Positions 35,690-47,024 of a DNA stretch of 64,000 bases are shown here, piece after piece (within the stretch, counting starts at the first letter, position 1; every line of letters begins with the position of its first letter). The notes beneath the pieces were generated by a model. That model saw only the letters and a program-made list of their open reading frames with translations. It made no database searches and had not been told where the DNA came from. The DNA comes from Strongylocentrotus droebachiensis. Its lineage: Eukaryota; Echinodermata; Echinoidea; Camarodonta; Strongylocentrotidae. Where the stretch lies: the NCBI GenBank assembly GCA_035222895.1, contig JAVYIG010007941.1:1-64000 (forward strand), in the 5' to 3' direction. The position numbers were made by a program, and so were the translations under genes.

Positions 35690-38600
35690 CTTATTCAGCG
35701 GTCGGCTGAGTCGTTGCGAAATTTTCGGACCGATTTATAAATGTTAAAACCCCCCCCCCCCTTGAAAAAATCCTGCGTACGCGCCTGGTTCAGTGTTAAT
35801 AATATGCATGCTATTTCATGTTCTATGTTCCTTGAGTTGTAGGGCCAAAATGTGTCGTGTAAGATGTCCCACTTCCTGTGAAATCTATTTAAAAAAGGAC
35901 ATGTAAATTTTGTTAAGTTATTCATTTCTTGATTGAAGGATTTGTGTTATTAAGTCTGTAACAAACAAACTGGAATAATTTGTAATGGTAATATCATTTT
36001 TACCATCATGGATACTGTATATGATTCATCATCATTAAAGACATTAGGCTTTCACATTATATTGAGGTCACAGAAAAATAGCAACAATAATAATATTGAT
36101 GATCATTTAAACATAACCATACAAATTACAATAAACTAATTACAGTATTATAATGGTATTAATTAAAAAGGAGGAGAATAATAAAAAAAAAAAAAAAAGA
36201 AATGCTTCTACTTCTACTACTAATGAAACTATTGTTCCTTATTACCACTACTGCTACTACCTACTATTATTACTACTTATGATGCTACTACTACTTCTAC
36301 TACTACTACTACTATTACTACTGTAGTGAATTTATGCTCCATTATAGTGTCAACGAACTTTATGTAATGTTTTGATATTGCCTTGTTGTGCCGACAACTT
36401 TTGAGAAATTTACGCTGATAATTTATGCAGTTTTCCTGCGACGTCGTATGTTTCACATTCTTGACACATTTTGGCACCTGCCTTCACATATCTCGTCGCC
36501 ATGGTTTGTTTTCGTAATGTGACCAATCACAGCTTCCGCTGGTCACGTTTTCGCCACGGAGCTGGGGTTTTCGGACTGAGCCTGCATGATCTCGTAAGAT
36601 CATCACGTATTGGATTGATTCACTTTTATAGCGATCTTCGCGATTTTTCATCCAGCAGCTACGGCGACATAGTGTAGCGTTTTCCGTTGGATTTCCACTA
36701 GTACACGCCTGTGATTTCTTCACGACAACTGTTAATAGCGAACTGCTTGTTTTCTCTTCGCGACTCGACATCTCGTGACTTCAATTCTGACACTTATTTC
36801 ACTTAGAATACGCGGTTTATTTACAACACGCCAGTGGTTATTTTCGTGTACTTTCTTCCTGGGCTAGCATATTTTGATTTACGCTTGTGCTAGCCCGAGG
36901 TGTTTATATTTACGTTACTTCATTTTTGCCACAACTTTAGAAGAACGCGATCCGCTTCTCGTACTTTAGCCGAGGCCTCCGGTTATTAGATAGCGTTTAT
37001 ATTACCAACTCTTGCCACAACTAGACTCCACTTCTTCAGTCTTCAGTCTAGTATTTTGTATATAGTCGTCGGGGACATTTACTACGAACACTCCCTCTGT
37101 TCCCCAACATTTAGGAGTGTCAATTTCTACAATTCTTCTTCAACGTGTTACACTCGACATTGTATATTGATCAACACACATCGCGATCGCCATTGTCATC
37201 TTCATACTACATATATAGGATCACTCTCAAGTTTCTACACAACAAAAGACAGTGGTGAGTAAAAGTCTAGTTCGTACTCATTATAGTCAGCATAGAATTT
37301 TTACATTGGTGACCCCGACGTGATACGTTTTTACTCGCTGTGTGTTATCATTATCAACATCGTTATGCCTGATCTTACAGAACCAGTCGATCCTACCACT
37401 ACCGGTGATACTTCTACTTCTTCCTTTTCGCCCAGCATTGCTGGAGCTGTCGGTCTTAAACTTCCGCCTTTCTGGCCGAACGATCAGTCCCTGTGGTTCG
37501 CACAAGTGGAAGCACAATTCTTAACCAGAGGTATTACAACCGAGAATACTAAATTTGCACACGTTGTTGGTTTGTTGCAGCCAGAGATCGCGCAAGAAGT
37601 TCGTGATTTTTTGATCAATCCGCCTACTACAGAACGGTATACTTCACTTAAGACTGAACTTATCAAGCGCACTTCGGCATCTCAACAGCACCGTCTACAC
37701 CAACTTCTCATCTCGGAAGAACTAGGTGACCGGAAACCGAGTCAATTTCTGCGTCGCATGAGGCAGCTCTTGGGTGAGGTTTCCCTAGAGGATAACATTT
37801 TGAAACAGTTGTTTTTACAGCGATTGCCCAATAATGTACAGTTAATTCTTGCATCTACGAGTGAAGAAGTTTCAATCGAACAGTTAGCTTTAATCGCCGA
37901 TAAGATTGTTGAGGTAGCAGCACCATCACCTTTTTTAGCTACAGTTTCTCAGCCTGCGGCTACTACTAGTTTTGCTACACCCAGTCAGTCAGCTACGGTT
38001 TGTACCACAGGAGCATGTGTTTGTAGTTCCGATAGTGTGTCTGTTAAGGATTTACATGTTTCAGTCCATCAATTGACGCTACAGGTACAGGCGTTGACCG
38101 CGAACATTCAAGAACGTGGCAGGTCCAGTGAACGTGGTGCCAAGGCGACCTCTCGACAGTCGAAGAGCAGATCAATGAGCAGGTCTCGCAGACAGCCAGA
38201 TAAGAACGGTTATTGTTGGTATCAGTCCAATTTTGGTACCAAGGCTCACAGGTGTTTATTACCTTGTACATTTTCTTCTCATCAGTCTACTCCTCGTCCT
38301 GTTCAGGGAAACGACTAGACCGACATATTGAAGCAACTAGTAGTGTCGGTCCGAACCCAGAGAGTCGCTTGTTTTATATTACTGACAAGCAAACCGGAAC
38401 TCGTTTTTTAGTAGATACTGGTGCCGAGGTCAGTATCTTCCCACGGTCTGTTCTTGGGAAATCATTTTCTTCTCTACCTTCTCACTCCAAGATAGAGCTT
38501 GAAGCTGTTAACCGTACCCCTATACAAGTCTACGGAGAGCGGTTTTTTTCACTCGACCTGGGACTTCGCCGGACATTTAAGTGGGTGTTTATTGTGACCA

Positions 38601-41600
38601 GCATATCGACGCCTATTCTTGGAGCTGATTTCCTGGACCATTTCGGTTTACTGGTTGACGTTAAGTTCCGCAAGCTTATCGATAGGACTACTAGCCTTTC
38701 TGTGCATGGTTTCGGTTCATTCACGGGTACCATTAGCCCCATGTATGTCCGACAGGCTACTGCTACACCGTCACGGTTTAACGACCTTCTTCAAGGTTAT
38801 CCGGACATAGTTCGTCCTACCTACAACGACATATCAGTGAAGCATGCTACCACTCACCACATAGTCACTCATGGTCCTCCAGTTACGGCTCGGCCTCGTC
38901 GCCTTGCGCCAGATCGCCTCGAGATCGCCCGTGCAGAGTTTCAGCATATGCAGGAGCTTGGAATCATACGGCCATCTTCAAGTAACTGGGCCTCACCTCT
39001 ACATATGGTTCCCAAGAAGAAGCCAGGTGAGTGGCGTCCTTGTGGGGACTATCGTGCTCTCAATGCCTCCACGGTTCCTGACAGATACCCTATACCTCAC
39101 TTACAAGACTTTTCTGGTGCACTTCAGGGCAAGCAGGTTTTTTCCAAGTTGGACTTGGTTCGTGCCTATCATCAGGTACCGGTAGAACCATGTGACATTG
39201 CCAAGACTGCTATTACGACACCCTTTGGCCTTTTTGAATTCATCCGCATGCCATTTGGACTCAGAAACGCTGCACAGACTTTTCAACGATTCATAGATGA
39301 AGTTTTGAGGGGTTTGCCGTTCGTCTATGCATATATTGACGATCTTCTAGTTAGCAGTACGGATATGGATGAGCACGAGCGGCATCTTAAGCAGCTTTTT
39401 GACCGTTTGTCTCAACACGGTATCGTAATCAACCCATCCAAGTGTGTGTTCGCAGTTTCTAGCCTCACCTTTCTGGGTCATCATATCGACGAGAAAGGCA
39501 TATCACCTCTTCCAGACCGGGTAGTTGCTATCCAGGAGTTTCCACCACCCACTTCTCTACGTAAGCTGCGGGAATTCTTGGGGTTGGTGAACTTTTACCG
39601 TCGTTTTGTACCCCATTGCGCAGATATTGCTCGTCCACTCACCGACCTACTCAAGAATCAGAAGAAGAAGAATCGACCAATCGAGCTCGACGCTGAGGCA
39701 CTTTTAGCTTTCAACGAGACGAAGTCGGCTTTATCGCGTGCTACTCTTCTGGTTCATCACAGGTCAGACGTTCCTGTTTGTCTACTTACCGATGCCTCGG
39801 ACTATGGGGTAGGGGCAGTTTTGCAGCAGCTGGTTCATGGGGAGTGGCAGCCACTTTCCTTTTTCTCCAAACGTCTTAAATCTGCAGAGACTCGATATGG
39901 AACTTTTGGCAGAGAACTTCTGGCCATCTACTTAGCCATCAAGCATTTCTCCCACCTTCTCGTTGGTCGGCATTTATGTGTGTATACTGATCACAAACCA
40001 CTAGTTCATGCCTTCAACGCCAAGCCTGATCGGTATTCGCCACGAGAGATCAGACACTTGGATTTCATTTCCCAGTACACTACTGACTTGCGTCATATTA
40101 GTGGGAAAGACAACACAGCAGCTGACGCCCTTTCTCGAGCTGACATCCATGCTCTACATATAGATGCATCCTCCGTCATCGATTTTGAGGCTATCGCTGA
40201 AGCTCAGAAGTCTGATTTGGAGCTTGATAGTTTACGACATTCGTCTCTTCATCTGGACGCCATACCACTTCCTTCTTCACCTGGTACTATTTTGTGTGAT
40301 ACTACTAAGGGCAATCCTCGTCCTTACGTCCCTCCATCGTTCAGGCGCACAGTTTTTAGTGCTCTTCATGATTTGTCACACCCTGGTATCAGAGCATCTC
40401 AGCGTTTGGTCACCGACCGTTTCGTGTGGCCCAGCATAAACACTGATGTGAGGAAGTAGGCCAGAACTTGCCTTAAGTGCCAGCGGTGTAAGATACACCG
40501 TCATACGAGGGCACCATTGGGCACATTCTCGACTCCGGATGCCAGATTTGACCATGTTCATATAGATTTGGTAGGACCTCTTCCTCCTTCAGAGGTCTAT
40601 GCATATCTACTTACATGCATAGACAGGTTTACTCGTTGGCCTGCAGCTATACCACATAAGGACATAACAGCAGAGTCCGTCGCACGGGCTTTTGTCGCCA
40701 ACTGGGTTGCTCTTTACGGGGTTCCCTCTCTCACCGACCTGTTAGGGAGCAAGCGTACTAGGACTACAGCTTATCATCCTGCTTCTAATGGACTTGTGGA
40801 ACGTTTCCACCGCCAACTGAAAGCTTCACTCAAAGCTCATTCTAACGCTCGCTGGACTGAGACCCTTCCTCTCGTCATGTTGGGTATTCGTACGACTGTG
40901 AAATTTGACCTGGGTTGCTGTGCATCCGAGCTTGTCTACAGGACCACCATTCGGTTGCCGGGGCAATTTGTTGCTCCCGGTCAGACTAGCAGTTGTGCTG
41001 ATCTCAGCGATTACGTGGATAGACTCAAGCAACAGATGCAGGACTTGAGAGCTCAGCCTCCTCGTGTTTCTCAACGTCAGTCACAGGTTCATCCTGATTT
41101 ATCTACTTGTACACATGTTTTCGTGCGACATGATGCTGTGAGGAAGCCGCTGCAACCTCCGTATGATGGTCCTTTTCAGATTCTTAGCCGTTCTGACAAG
41201 TTTTTCACTCTCGATGTGCGTGGAAAACATGGTAGTGTCAGTGTCGACAGACTGAAGCCGGCATACATCGATTCAGAGTTTTCTAAGGTTCCTCCTTCTG
41301 ACAAGTTTCCTCCTTCTGACAAGATTCTTCCTCCCGTCACGGCTCCTCCTCTTGTCAAGGCTCCTACATCACGTTTGAAGGATGTACGCCCTCCTGTTTC
41401 TCCAACGCCTACTCCTCCTCCAGTGAAGTCGACCAGGTCAGGGAGACACGTTCATTGGCCTGCACGTTTTGTACAGTATTTTGCAGTGAGTTGAACACTA
41501 CTTGTATATCTTCATCGATTGCTTCCTTTTTCATATCTTCTCAAGCAACAATCTAGAGGGGGATTATATGTAGTGAATTTATGCTCCATTATAGTGTCAA

Positions 41601-42597
41601 CGAACTTTATGTAATGTTTTGATATTGCCTTGTTGTGCCGACAACTTTTGAGAAATTTACGCTGATAATTTATGCAGTTTTCCTGCGACGTCGTATGTTT
41701 CACATTCTTGACACATTTTGGCACCTGCCTTCACATATCTCGTCGCCATGGTTTGTTTTCGTAATGTGACCAATCACAGCTTCCGCTGGTCACGTTTTCG
41801 CCACGGAGCTGGGGTTTTCGGACTGAGCCTGCATGATCTCGTAAGATCATCACGTATTGGATTGATTCACTTTTATAGCGATCTTCGCGATTTTTCATCC
41901 AGCAGCTACGGCGACATAGTGTAGCGTTTTCCGTTGGATTTCCACTAGTACACGCCTGTGATTTCTTCACGACAACTGTTAATAGCGAACTGCTTGTTTT
42001 CTCTTCGCGACTCGACATCTCGTGACTTCAATTCTGACACTTATTTCACTTGGAATACGCGGTTTATTTACAACGCGCCAGTGGTTATTTTCGTGTACTT
42101 TCTTCCTGGGCTAGCATATTTTGATTTACGCTTGTGCTAGCCCGAGGTGTTTATATTTACGTTACTTCATTTTTGCCACAACTTTAGAAGAACGCGATCC
42201 GCTTCTCGTACTTTAGCCGAGGCCTCCGGTTATTAGATAGCGTTTATATTACCAACTCTTGCCACAACTAGACTCCACTTCTTCAGTCTTCAGTCTAGTA
42301 TTTTGTATATAGTCGTCGGGGACATTTACTACGAACACTCCCTCTGTTCCCCAACATTTAGGAGTGTCAATTTCTACAATTCTTCTTCAACGTGTTACAC
42401 TCGACATTGTATATTGATCAACACACATCGCGATCGCCATTGTCATCTTCATACTACATATATAGGATCACTCTCAAGTTTCTACACAACAAAAGACAGT
42501 GGTGAGTAAAAGTCTAGCTCGTACTCATTATAGTCAGCATAGAATTTTTACACTACTACTACTTCTACTACTAATACTACTACTACTACTACTAAAG

Positions 42598-42628
<31 letters not shown>

Positions 42629-42691
42629 TACCACTACTACCACTATTACTACTGCTGCTAGTACTACTTCTCCTAATCATACTTCTACTTT

Positions 42692-42726
<35 letters not shown>

Positions 42727-45700
42727 TTACTTTTGCTACTACTACTTATTCTAATCATAGTTCTATTTCTACTACTACTACTGCTACTACCTCTACTACT
42801 ACTTCTGCTACTACTTTTAATGACAATAGTATTATTACTACTCATTCTACTACTATTCCTACTGCAATTACTACTCAAACTACCGCTACTACTGTTCCTC
42901 ATACTACTATTAGTCATACTCCTACTACTACTCATGTTACTACTTTTAATGATAATAGTATTACTACTCCTCCTCATACTACTATTTATTAGTCATATTC
43001 CTACTACTCCTACTGCTACCTCTAATGATAATACTCATGTTACTACTACTACTACTACTTCTCATACTTTTAGTACCACTGTTATTAATATTCTTTCGAC
43101 TACTACTAAAATATTAATACTTAGACGAATCAAACAAAGAAATCAACGAAAAAACAACTCGGGATCCTACCAACAAAAATTAAAGCAAGAATACCTTATA
43201 AAGTCTATGTGATATTCAAGAAATAATTATTACCAATGTAATAATTTTGTCCAGTATTTCTCACCATTAATAGTGTTTCCACTTTGAATGTGATGACGGT
43301 ATGTGAATTGTATTATTAAAATACTAAAAATGAATAACCTTGTGAATCTCCATTACTTGTTGTCACTGTATGACTTTTCTTAGAGCTTGTCTGTAGAGAT
43401 TCGCGGTTGGTAGTGCATTCTCCTATACATTGTGAGTAACAAAAACACATCGTTTTACAATTTGGACGTATTTTCCCATTTACAGAAACGCTAGCCCCCT
43501 AAAAAAGTTCGCATATAAACCAGCCATATACTCTGTTTCTTTGTTGTGGATTCAATCGTGGTTGATCTTCTTTTAAAGATTACCTTATTCCAATCGGATT
43601 TGTAGTTCGTAGTAATGTATACCCGTGCGCTCATTAAATGAAGGAGCTCCATTGACATTTTCCAAATATCATGACCGATGTACAGAGGGGCGAATATGTG
43701 GTAATTACGGGGAGTAGGGATTATTGGGTATAGAAAAATCGAATGTCAATGAGGGTACATGTTTAAATTCCTTCCACGATAGTATCAAAGTTAAAAATGC
43801 AATTAATAATAATAATAAGATGATTGTATACCGCAAATTGCATAATGCGGCATCTATTGAAATATAATCCACAATTGTTGGTTATTTAAGTACATTCAAA
43901 GTGAATCAATAAACCATACATTGATCATTTAAATCATCATTGAAATTATGGAAGCTAGATGTTTTATTAAAAATTATTCAAGTATACCAAAACTAAAACA
44001 AGAATAAACGGCTTAGGATTATCATCAATGTATTAGTAATATAGAATATTACAAATGTGTGAAAATGAATTCCAGATTATCGTTGAAACTAACATATAAA
44101 CAAACAGAAGCATAACAGAAAAGAACATATAAATAGTTCAGGGAAAAGGTGACAACCTGCCAAACTCTTCTTACTTTTAATAAATGTATATTTTGAACCC
44201 GTACTAATTTTTGTTACCGTACATTTTGCTGATAAAGGTGACGCAAGAAAAATTTGCATTTAGAAATACGTTGTAGCGACATGATTTAAAAGCCTCTTCT
44301 TTTTTTCTTTAGAAACCGAAAGATAAGAATTAGCTTCTTGTTTTTTTTCTTCTTTCGGGGTGTTTTCAAAATGTGGCGGATCCCTTTCACATTCTTAATA
44401 TTTTACGGTGCGTTCAATCGATTTTTTGAAGCTAGAATTACAAACATGAATCACAAATCGTGGCGTCCACCATCGCCCTTGAATCACCTAACTTTTGTTT
44501 TCTTTATTGAAAGGGCCTTTACTGGAATGTCTACCTTTAATTTAATAATGTGGGTTTACAGATCTTCTACAAAACCTTCAAGCTAAAGAATACTACACCA
44601 GGAGTTTGATATTATCCATGACTGTCACACTGCCACTGGACACATCATATACCCTTAACAGAGTGTTGTAAAGCCCTTGTGTCTGACTTGCACTTTATGC
44701 ATACTTCCCCCCCCCCCCCGAAAAAAATAAAAAAATAAATTCTTGTTACTTATCATAGACACACGAATAACTTTTTTGAAGAATTGTTCAGAAAACCAAG
44801 AGTAAAACATCAATCATCAGCGCAATAAGAAAGAGGCAAATTATGCAATGTGTTGATCACATATACAGAAAGCAATCTTTTATAAAAAGAAATACATTAA
44901 CAGGGTAGATTGCTGGAAAAAAGCGGTGAAATGCACCGTCTCATATATTTGGAAAGCCGGAACAAAAGGGCGACGAAAAATTAAATCAGCAATACAAGCT
45001 ATTTAAGAATAGCAGATAATAAAAAAATTAAAACGCGATAACATTTTCCTTTCAATTTATGTTGGCATTCTTTACAAAAATCAAGCTCCCCCCCCCCCCC
45101 CCCTCCCCTCCCCCACCCCCGGTCCAGTCTGCTGCTATGACGATTTCTTCATCGCCTCCATTATTTTGATCGCATAAGAAAAATCGTGACTTTACACTCT
45201 AATGTGTCTAATTTTATTTTCAAACAAGAATACGTTTGACGAATCTATTTCTGAATGTGACTACGCATACTGGGTCGTGGACTATTTTACCCGTGACACA
45301 TTATTTCATTTATAAGCGGGTACTAACCAGTATGTACTGTTTCCAAGAAAAATATAATTTTTAAATGCTCACCTTCATTCTTAATAATAACTGATGTCTG
45401 AATGTGATCATGAGTTGAGTCGCTAGCCACCCCGCAGATAAGCACATAACCTTCACCATCTGCATATGTTGGTGTAAAGTGTATTATCCGTGTAGGCACA
45501 AGAAGACGTACATCATGTCCATCATACATATTTTGTTGAGGTTCAACAGAAGCATATAGCATGTTTGGAAACACCCATTCCAAATTGACGGATGGTTTCA
45601 CCGATGTATTGGTCTTACAGACTAATGTCTTGTGTTCCCCTTCTGCAATCGTAAGTGATCCTCGATGCCGTAGAATGATATCGTCGGCTTTTTCGACCAG

Positions 45701-47024
45701 GATCAACCCCTTTGGTGGAACTTGAAATTCATTTAAAAGAAGTGAGGAACTTCCAGCATTGAGTAAAGAGTAATTATTTAAAGATGTCATTCATTTATAG
45801 CGGTTAGATTTTACTTCCAAATTAAAGAGCAAAATCACTTGATCACCGACACATAATAGCTGAACAAATTTTATTTTACCATTCTCCTCATGCTGATGCA
45901 TACGTAATATAAATTGTAATGGTAACTTCCTGGTGAGACCCATGTCGTTTATAAAACCCAGTTGCAGTATTATATTTTATAACAAATATCCTGCATTACT
46001 CCTTGTATTTTAGGTCCGGGACTTCATATTTACTTTCTTCAAGAATAACAAGAATAATGACTCGAGGTTTTTATCATTATTACTTCAAACGTTCTTATAA
46101 TTTGTTTGTAATTGCCCCCCAATTAGCAAAAAGTATCTGGTTGGGGTATTTGTCACTGCATAAATCGTTATTTGAAAATATTGAAAAAGTGTATACCATT
46201 TACTGTCAGGTTAACTTGGCAAATTTCCCGGTCGCTTGGAGAAAGCATAACAAAATGATAATCATCCTCATGAATCAACGAAACGTTCCGAATTGTAACA
46301 GTGCTGATGAACGTAATGTTTCTTCCTAGTGTGTGTCTTGCATTAATATTTGTACATGGGTTAATATATTTGTCGCAGTTGAACAATATCGAGCCATTAC
46401 TTCGCATCCAAGTTATTGAGCTTATTGGGTCGTTTGTGCTGGTCCCGAGGCAACTGAGGTTCACGTCCTCCCCTGCAGTTGTTTCCATATTGCGGTTGAT
46501 TCCATCTGTAATACAAACACATCACATATTAAAGCCTGAAAGAATACTGCTAGTTGTCTGTCTTCGTTGCAGCACGTGTGTACTGTGTCAGTTAAACACG
46601 ATTAAAAGCATAAGTAACGTATGTAGAGGAGCAAAAGTGTCAGGAGCCCCTGGAGGGGCGCGCATTATGCAAAATGAATAATGAACATGCGATGAAAAAG
46701 AATGTACATCTTGATCGCTTTTTCTGGCATGCTTTATCAGTTTATTGTAATAATTCAAAAACTTTGGTTACCGATTTCAAGTTTAGATTACTAAATAATT
46801 ATGATTATCAAGTCGTGAACAAGCGAGGTCAAATATTATTTAATTTTATAGTAATATTTCTTCAAACATTCATATATTGTCATAAATGTCAGAAAGCCAG
46901 CATTACAACTCCAGTTTGTATGGAACAAATCAATGACAAGATATTTATATTGAGACTATTCTGTTTCATACTTACTAGCGGAAGAAAATTTGAATCCGAT
47001 AAGAACGAAACATAACTGCCACAT
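32148..47024 (-). CDS. Receptor gene 2: two-Ig type I membrane receptor with tyrosine-rich tail
   Basis: Complete minus-strand model of seven exons: 47024-46976, 46505-46197, 45720-45373, 43422-43339, 33990-33868, 33246-33170, 32789-32148. The total is 1632 bp, 543 residues plus stop, and every phase closes. Order is signal peptide, Ig1, Ig2, Ser/Thr-rich stalk, one membrane helix, basic stop-transfer, linker, tail of 213 residues. The tail has YMAL, YMAM (YxxM, a PI3-kinase SH2 type), YFNT and YVNT (YxN, Grb2 type) and STYCEI (ITIM-like), so signalling by phosphotyrosine is likely by motif analogy. The stalk-to-membrane intron holds a Ty3/gypsy element and two MITEs. Ligand unknown. An immune or allorecognition role is inference. 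Confidence 0.78.
33170..33246 (-). CDS. Gene 2 juxtamembrane linker exon
   Basis: 77 bp, entering phase 1 and leaving phase 0, acceptor CTCAAG|CTTTACAG, donor TTAAG|GTGAAT. Reads [20 protein letters not shown] and on. An inner AG would give an early stop, so the outer acceptor is preferred. Confidence 0.7.
33868..33990 (-). CDS. Gene 2 transmembrane exon
   Basis: 123 bp, 41 codons, phase 1 to 1, acceptor TCTTAAG|AACCTAAG, donor [21 protein letters not shown] precedes a helix containing [15 protein letters not shown], followed by CSKKRD as stop-transfer. Nearly identical to 52810-52688. Confidence 0.85.
34724..35115. mobile_element. MITE with AAAGGTAAAGACCAGT ends (orientation A)
   Basis: Terminal inverted repeats AAAGGTAAAGACCAGT and ACTGGTCTTTAGCTTT. 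No coding. The related element at 53861-54231, in the matching intron of gene 1, has its interior in the opposite orientation. Confidence 0.7.
35384..35787. mobile_element. hAT-type MITE with 8-bp target duplication
   Basis: Termini CAGGCGCGTACGCAGG inverted at both ends. Direct GTTCAGTG at 35376-35383 and 35788-35795. The interior is long G, C, A and T runs, including 37 consecutive C near 35652-35688, able to fold back. The uninterrupted target (CCATTGTTCAGTGTTAA) survives at about 58762, which confirms the insertion. CAG ends and an 8-bp duplication are typical of hAT elements. Confidence 0.9.
35826..35878 (-). pseudogene. Decayed 45-bp stalk exon in gene 2 intron
   Basis: On the minus strand TTTCACAG|GAAGTGGGACATC matches the short stalk exon at 58855-58811, but the donor GT is lost (CTCAAGGAAC). 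Probably not spliced. Confidence 0.5.
36322..37305 (+). repeat. 5' LTR
   Basis: 984 bp, starts TGTAGTGAATTT and ends AATTTTTACA. Differences from the 3' LTR are near 36805, 36834 and 37271. Confidence 0.95.
37306..37323 (+). other. Primer-binding site
   Basis: TTGGTGACCCCGACGTGA immediately follows the LTR end, the position of a tRNA primer site. I do not assign the tRNA. Confidence 0.75.
37365..38318 (+). CDS. gag: Retrotransposon Gag
   Basis: 317 residues from ATG at 37365 ([10 protein letters not shown]); frame upstream has no earlier ATG. The N-terminal part contains [20 protein letters not shown] and a capsid-like [19 protein letters not shown] region. The basic C-terminus ends in a Cys/His motif (CWYQSNFG...HRCLLPC), the form used by many Ty3/gypsy Gag proteins in place of a standard zinc knuckle. 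It forms the particle in the cytoplasm. The pol frame overlaps in the -1 frame, so Gag-Pol is probably made by a -1 shift near the Gag stop. The slip site was not identified. Confidence 0.85.
   Translation: MPDLTEPVDPTTTGDTSTSSFSPSIAGAVGLKLPPFWPNDQSLWFAQVEAQFLTRGITTENTKFAHVVGLLQPEIAQEVRDFLINPPTTERYTSLKTELIKRTSASQQHRLHQLLISEELGDRKPSQFLRRMRQLLGEVSLEDNILKQLFLQRLPNNVQLILASTSEEVSIEQLALIADKIVEVAAPSPFLATVSQPAATTSFATPSQSATVCTTGACVCSSDSVSVKDLHVSVHQLTLQVQALTANIQERGRSSERGAKATSRQSKSRSMSRSRRQPDKNGYCWYQSNFGTKAHRCLLPCTFSSHQSTPRPVQGND
38213..41494 (+). pseudogene. pol: Retrotransposon Pol, interrupted in integrase
   Basis: One frame from 38213 to 41494 broken by TAG at 40457-40459. Protease DTG is at 38414-38422, reverse transcriptase YIDD at 39332-39343, then RNase H ([23 protein letters not shown]). 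The integrase zinc finger has its His pair before, and its Cys pair after, the TAG. The core has the first Asp (HIDLVGP) and the Glu ([10 protein letters not shown]). The stretch normally holding the second catalytic Asp is missing near 40725-40735, an in-frame deletion. A GPF-type C-terminal motif (YDGPFQIL) remains. This copy therefore cannot make a working integrase, although protease, RT and RNase H look whole. Confidence 0.88.
41555..41563 (+). other. Polypurine tract
   Basis: AGAGGGGGA a few bases before the 3' LTR, the expected site of plus-strand priming. Confidence 0.75.
41569..42552 (+). repeat. 3' LTR
   Basis: 984 bp, same ends as the 5' LTR. Followed directly by the CTA microsatellite that the element split. 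Confidence 0.95.
42553..43110. repeat. (CTA)n-type microsatellite
   Basis: Continuation of the triplet tract at 36200-36321 that the retrotransposon interrupted, matching 1-310. Poly-Leu and poly-Ser frames here are artefacts. Confidence 0.9.
43339..43422 (-). CDS. Gene 2 stalk exon (84 bp)
   Basis: [20 protein letters not shown]... in phase 1, acceptor GTATAG|GAGAATGC, donor CACAAG|GTTATT. One cysteine could make an interchain bond. Homologous to 621-538. Confidence 0.65.
45373..45720 (-). CDS. Gene 2 Ig-like domain 2 exon
   Basis: 348 bp, [14 protein letters not shown] to IKNEG, donor AAG|GTGAGC. Canonical LVC, LEW and LIC (Y-V-L-I-C) residues present. Confidence 0.86.
46197..46505 (-). 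CDS. Gene 2 Ig-like domain 1 exon
   Basis: 309 bp, acceptor TTACAG|ATGGAATC, donor AAATG|GTATAC. NLSC and ITW mark strands B and C. The strand-F cysteine is Phe (YHFVM), and a later Cys (EICQVNLTV) may take its place. Several N-glycosylation sites. Confidence 0.82.
46976..47024 (-). CDS. Gene 2 signal-peptide exon
   Basis: ATG at 47024, leader [16 protein letters not shown], donor CGCTA|GTAAGT in phase 1. Same length and opening residues as 5325-5277. Confidence 0.75.

Larger units (their letters stand above)
36322..42552 (+). mobile_element. Ty3/gypsy LTR retrotransposon, nearly full length
   Basis: Two 984-bp LTRs (TGTAGTGAA...TTTTTACA), a primer-binding site directly after the 5' LTR, gag, pol in protease-RT-RNaseH-integrase order, and a purine tract before the 3' LTR. 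CTAC lies on both sides, inside a CTA microsatellite, so the duplication is not decisive. Domain order and the YIDD reverse transcriptase identify Ty3/gypsy. No envelope gene. It lies antisense within the stalk-to-membrane intron of receptor gene 2. The LTRs differ at three positions by eye, so the insertion is young. Confidence 0.93.

Noticed and set aside
36471-37262. Several 60-95 codon frames repeated at 41718-42509
   Set aside because: They lie inside the LTRs and occur only because the LTRs are near-identical.
42499-43212. Leucine-rich frame of 237 codons and its serine-rich complement
   Set aside because: Triplet microsatellite; the same happens at 1-346.
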